A DNA stretch of 37,662 nucleotides from Nitrospinota bacterium (GTDB lineage Bacteria > Nitrospinota_A > UBA7883 > JACRGQ01). Shown here piece after piece: positions 34,668 through 37,662 of this stretch (position 1 is the first letter of the stretch; each line of letters begins with the position of its first letter). Under the pieces are notes generated by a model. That model searched no databases and had not been told where the DNA came from. It saw only the letters and a list, made by a program, of their open reading frames with translations. The stretch lies in the NCBI GenBank assembly GCA_016194375.1, contig JACQBU010000049.1, positions 1-37,662 on the forward strand, read 5' to 3'. Position numbers and translations under genes: made by a program.

Positions 34668-37117
34668 TTGGCGGCGCCTCCCGTTTCCGCGTCGCGTTTG
34701 GTCCAGTAGTCCGCGGGGAACTCGTCGACCGCCACCACGGCCCGGCGCGCCGTTTCCGCGTCCACGGCGGCTTTTTTCTCGTCGTCCGTTATCAGCCCCA
34801 GCCCGGCCGCCTCCTCCGCCTGCTCAATCTGGTCCAAGGCGGCAATTTTGCCGTCCCTGACGGCGTCCTGAACCTTCTTTGCGGCCGGTTCGGCCTTGAT
34901 GACCTTCAGGAGCGCGTCCTCAATCCTGCCCAGTGGGTCCTCCGTCCCCTTCGGAAGGAATATGCCGGAGGTGAGCCTGTCTCGGGCCGCGCCCGGCTCG
35001 GTGATGACGTGGGCGACCTTCGACCCGAGCTTGTCGTCGGGCGGCTTGAACGGCTTGCCGTACGGGAAGACCGCGACGCGGAGGGAGGCCGCGACCAGGC
35101 GGTTCGGCAGGTTTAAAAGAAAACCGTCAAGCGCGGTCTGGATTCGGAACAAAGAGTCCTCGCACACCCACCTGACGAGAGGCTTGTCCCCCTCGGGGTA
35201 GCCGTCGTCCGCGAATTTTTTTAGTGCGGCGCTTGCTATGTAAAGGTTGCTTATGACGTCGGCAAGCCTTCCCGCGAGCTTCTCCATCCTCTTTAGTTTT
35301 CCGCCGAGCGTCATCATCGCCGCGTCGGCCACGAGCGCGAACGCCGAGCTCATCCTGCCGAGGCTTCGGTAATAACCCGCCATGGAACCTGGGCGCGACG
35401 GAAGAAACGCGCCGCAGGTTAGGCCGGAGACGAACGTCCTCACCGCCGTGGACATCGTAAACCCGACGTGGCAGAAGAACAGGCAGTCAAACTCCATCGG
35501 GCCTCTGACCGGGTCCTTGCTGGCGGCGGCGTCCATCTCCTTTAGGATGTACGGATGCGCCCTTATGACTCCCTGTCCGAATATTATGAGGGTTCTTGTA
35601 AGGATGTTAGCCCCTTCCACGGTGATGCTGACCGGTATGCCCTGGTATGCGCGCCCCATGATGTTCCGCGGGCCGAGCGATATCGCCGCGCCCCCCTGGA
35701 CGTCCATCGCGTTGTTGCAGACCGTCCTCATCCTCTCCGTGACGTTGTACTTAGCCATTGCGCTTGCGAGCGAGGGCCTTGCGCCGTCGTCAATCGCGCC
35801 CACGGTGAGGCGGCGAGTCGCGTCCACCGCGTAGGCGTGCCCGGCTATGGACGCCAGCGCCTCCTCAACCCCCTCGAACCGGCAGACCGGCAGATGGAAC
35901 TGGGTCCTCACCCGCGAGTAGGCGCCGACGGAGCGGGCGGCCAGCTTGGCGGCCGACGTGCCAAGCGACGGAAGCGAAATTCCGCGCCCGATGGAGAGCC
36001 TTTCCATCAGCATCCTCCACCCCTTCCCGGCGTAAGGCGCGCCGCCGACGACGTAGTCCAACGGCATGAAGACGTCTTTGCCGCGCGTGGGGCCGTTTAA
36101 AAACGGTATGCCCAGCGGATCGTGCCTCGCGCCGACTTCGACGCCGGGAAGGTTCGACGGAACCAAAAGAACGGTTATGCCGACGTCCTTCTTGCCGCCC
36201 AGTAGCTTGTTCGGGTCGTACAGCTTTATCGCCAGGCCGATAAGCGTGGCGATGGGGGCGAGCGTGATGTACCTTTTGTCCCAGTTCGCCCTTATCCCGA
36301 TTATCTCCTTGCCGTTGAAAACCCCTTTTTCCACTATTCCGCGGCTTACGATGGAGCTTGCGTCGCTCCCGGCCTGCGGCTCGGTCAGCGCAAAGCACGG
36401 AATCTCGCTTCCGTCGGCGAGGCCCGGCAGATACCTGTTTTTCTGCTCGTCCGTCCCGTAATTGAGCAGAAGTTCCGCCGGCCCCAGGGAGTTGGGGACC
36501 ATCATGGTCACGGCTGACGTGAGCGAGCGGCTGGAAAGCTTCAGAATCACCTCCGAGTGGGCGAGGGCGGAAAATTCGAGGCCGCCGTATTTCTTCGGTA
36601 TTATCAGCCCGAAGAATTTTTCTTTTTTCAGGAAATCCCAGACCTCCTTCGGTAGGTCGTGGTGCTCGTCCGTAATCTTCCAGTCGTCCATCATCCGGCA
36701 GAGTTTTTCCACGGGTCCGTCCAAGTACGCCTTTTCCTCGTCGGAGAGTTTCGGCGCCCGAAAGGCGTGAAGTTTCGCCCAATCCGGCCTGCCGCTGAAC
36801 AAGTCCTTCTCCCACCACACCGCGCCCGCCTCGAGCGCCTCCCTTTCGGTCTGCGAGATGGGCGGGACGAGTTTTCTGAAAAGTTTTAGGAAGTTGTCCG
36901 TTATGAAGAACCGGCGGAAGAGGCGCACGTTTAGCACGGCGGCCAAAATCACGAAGACCGCCAGGGAAACGAGGGCAAAAGTTGTCGGGCCGACAATAAA
37001 CATCAGAATGCAATGAATAACGGCGACGATCGTCGTAAAAACTATGAGCGATAGCCCTAGATAAGTGGCGACAAGGGCGCTCAACGCGATTGCGGCCAGC
37101 AATCCCGCAAGGTGCAT
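34664..37117 (-). CDS. fadE: Acyl-CoA dehydrogenase FadE
   Basis: FadE is the FAD-dependent first enzyme of beta-oxidation. The 817-residue protein has two or three N-terminal membrane segments (about residues 1-70), an acyl-CoA dehydrogenase core (about 90-530; EIPCFALTEPQAGSDASS, the VEGANILTR motif with the likely base) and a long C-terminal domain (about 550-800) as in E. coli FadE, which has 814 residues. I chose the ATG at 37117 (MHLAGLLAAIALS) because a GGAGGG ribosome binding site lies 7 bases before it; the ATG at 37132 overlaps that site. It heads an operon with overlapping stops and starts. A weak TATACT lies upstream on the minus strand near 37176. Confidence 0.93.
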   Translation of the reverse strand: MHLAGLLAAIALSALVATYLGLSLIVFTTIVAVIHCILMFIVGPTTFALVSLAVFVILAAVLNVRLFRRFFITDNFLKLFRKLVPPISQTEREALEAGAVWWEKDLFSGRPDWAKLHAFRAPKLSDEEKAYLDGPVEKLCRMMDDWKITDEHHDLPKEVWDFLKKEKFFGLIIPKKYGGLEFSALAHSEVILKLSSRSLTSAVTMMVPNSLGPAELLLNYGTDEQKNRYLPGLADGSEIPCFALTEPQAGSDASSIVSRGIVEKGVFNGKEIIGIRANWDKRYITLAPIATLIGLAIKLYDPNKLLGGKKDVGITVLLVPSNLPGVEVGARHDPLGIPFLNGPTRGKDVFMPLDYVVGGAPYAGKGWRMLMERLSIGRGISLPSLGTSAAKLAARSVGAYSRVRTQFHLPVCRFEGVEEALASIAGHAYAVDATRRLTVGAIDDGARPSLASAMAKYNVTERMRTVCNNAMDVQGGAAISLGPRNIMGRAYQGIPVSITVEGANILTRTLIIFGQGVIRAHPYILKEMDAAASKDPVRGPMEFDCLFFCHVGFTMSTAVRTFVSGLTCGAFLPSRPGSMAGYYRSLGRMSSAFALVADAAMMTLGGKLKRMEKLAGRLADVISNLYIASAALKKFADDGYPEGDKPLVRWVCEDSLFRIQTALDGFLLNLPNRLVAASLRVAVFPYGKPFKPPDDKLGSKVAHVITEPGAARDRLTSGIFLPKGTEDPLGRIEDALLKVIKAEPAAKKVQDAVRDGKIAALDQIEQAEEAAGLGLITDDEKKAAVDAETARRAVVAVDEFPADYWTKRDAETGGAAK

Positions 37118-37247
37118 ATAAACTCCCTCCATTTACCGGAAACACCGGTCAAGGCAAAGCAATCTTTCCGACACCAGTATAGCCTCAAAAACGGGGAATT
37201 TGGCGGCGGGCGGGCCGAAAAAAGGGACGCCGGGGACGTCGTTATAT

Positions 37248-37275
37248 TTGACAACGACCCGACCAATTATATATC
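37248..37275 (+). promoter_or_regulatory. Promoter for tRNA-Ala
   Basis: TTGACA at 37248-37253 is a perfect -35 box, followed after 16 bases by TATATC at 37270-37275. A second -10-like string, TATAAT at 37293-37298, is closer to the tRNA but has no matching -35 box. Either would give a short leader before the tRNA at 37314. The strong -35 fits a stable RNA gene. Confidence 0.6.
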
Positions 37276-37313
37276 CTAGCCTACCTCTCATATATAATGC
37301 GTGTGATTGAAAC

Positions 37314-37468
<155 letters not shown>

Positions 37469-37485
37469 CGCGAGCTGGCGAGCGC

Positions 37486-37508
37486 AAAACGGACGCAACG
37501 TCCGTTTT
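37486..37508. terminator. Second hairpin in the repeat spacer, possible terminator
   Basis: AAAACGGACG and CGTCCGTTTT form a perfect 10-bp stem with a 3-base CAA loop, ending in four T. It could terminate transcription that passes the first terminator. A further stem, GCCGACG-CGC-CGTCGGC, lies at 37535-37551, and the string GAGCCGACGC is tandemly repeated at 37521-37530 and 37533-37542. This is the unique spacer between the two 99-bp copies. Confidence 0.5.
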
Positions 37509-37563
37509 AGCGAGTGAGGTGAGCCGACGCAGGAGCCGACGCGCCGTCGGCGACGTAGGCGGA

Positions 37564-37662
37564 GACTCCCCTCAGCTCCACCAAATAAATAAAAAATTCC
37601 CCTGAAGGGGGGATTTTTATTTATTTGTGGGTTTGTGTAGGGAGTCGAAGGCGAACGAGCGG
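37564..37662 (+). repeat. 99-bp direct repeat, copy 2 (tRNA 3'-end remnant), cut by the window end
   Basis: This is an exact copy of 37370-37468. It begins with the last 20 bases of tRNA-Ala (GACTCCCCTCAGCTCCACCA) but has no 5' part of a tRNA before it, so it is not a second tRNA gene. It includes a second copy of the bidirectional terminator (37583-37626). The copy reaches the last base of the window, so its full length is unknown. Confidence 0.9.
37583..37626. terminator. Bidirectional terminator, copy 2
   Basis: This is identical to the terminator at 37389-37432 and lies inside the second 99-bp repeat copy. It directly follows the CCA of the tRNA 3'-end remnant. Confidence 0.8.

Noticed and set aside
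35865..37145. A 426-residue minus-strand frame inside fadE
   Set aside because: Arg/Gly-rich shadow frame without domain signs; the FadE frame is complete and conserved.
37564..37583. A second tRNA-Ala gene
   Set aside because: Only the last 20 bases of the tRNA are present; the acceptor 5' strand, D arm and anticodon arm are missing.

Overview
This 37.7 kb window is a gene-dense, GC-rich piece of bacterial chromosome from a Gram-negative (diderm) organism. The envelope genes lnt, an LptF/LptG-type permease, tolR-tolA/tonB-tolB, two periplasmic YceI proteins and a FadE-type dehydrogenase argue for an outer membrane. Isoleucine ATA and arginine AGG codons are common despite the high GC. Gene content resembles uncultivated Desulfobacterota, Nitrospinota or Nitrospirota-like lineages, but there is no rRNA and I cannot place it firmly.

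Layout. 1-3.2 kb (+): yebC-ruvC-ruvA and an M23 peptidase. 3.2-3.7 kb: a multi-hairpin repeat (element B) and a degenerate tRNA-Gln(CTG). 3.7-8.4 kb (-): dnaK, tandem yceI genes, LptF/G permease. 8.5-12.3 kb (+): cvpA, thpR, recA, a second repeat copy (element A), a truncated recX and a 5'-truncated prepilin peptidase gene. 12.3-13.8 kb (-): lnt. 13.9-17.2 kb (+): rodZ-like, aroE, pilT, sixA. 17.3-23.8 kb (+): a three-gene glycan cluster. It has a 1027-residue glycosyltransferase-glycosyltransferase-methyltransferase fusion, a Maf-like/CgeB glycosyltransferase, and a GT9 gene split by one in-frame stop. 23.9-28.1 kb (-): tolB, tolA/tonB, tolR, an orphan ABC ATPase and a fatty acid hydroxylase. 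28.1-37.1 kb (-): a long, tightly packed operon fadE-fadI-fadJ, NFACT-R protein, ribF, cysteine desulfurase-like, DUF3343. 37.2-37.7 kb (+): tRNA-Ala(GGC), a bidirectional terminator and a tandem repeat that copies the tRNA 3' end.

How the genes work together. RuvC/RuvA, RecA and RecX belong to recombination. PilT and the prepilin peptidase belong to type IV pili, although the rest of that machine is absent. Lnt, the LptF/G permease and the Tol proteins maintain the outer membrane. FadE, FadI and FadJ form a near-complete beta-oxidation spiral with overlapping start and stop codons. RibF, which makes the FAD used by FadE, sits downstream in the same operon. The cysteine desulfurase and DUF3343 pair suggests sulfur or selenium transfer.

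Most unusual points: the tRNA-Ala 3'-end tandem repeat, which resembles the arrangement known at E. coli tyrT; a pair of intergenic palindromic elements whose stems show compensatory changes; the recX/prepilin peptidase deletion junction; the nonsense codon in the GT9 gene; a stand-alone NFACT-R protein; and the triple-domain glycan enzyme. No CRISPR array, integrase, transposase or phage gene is visible.
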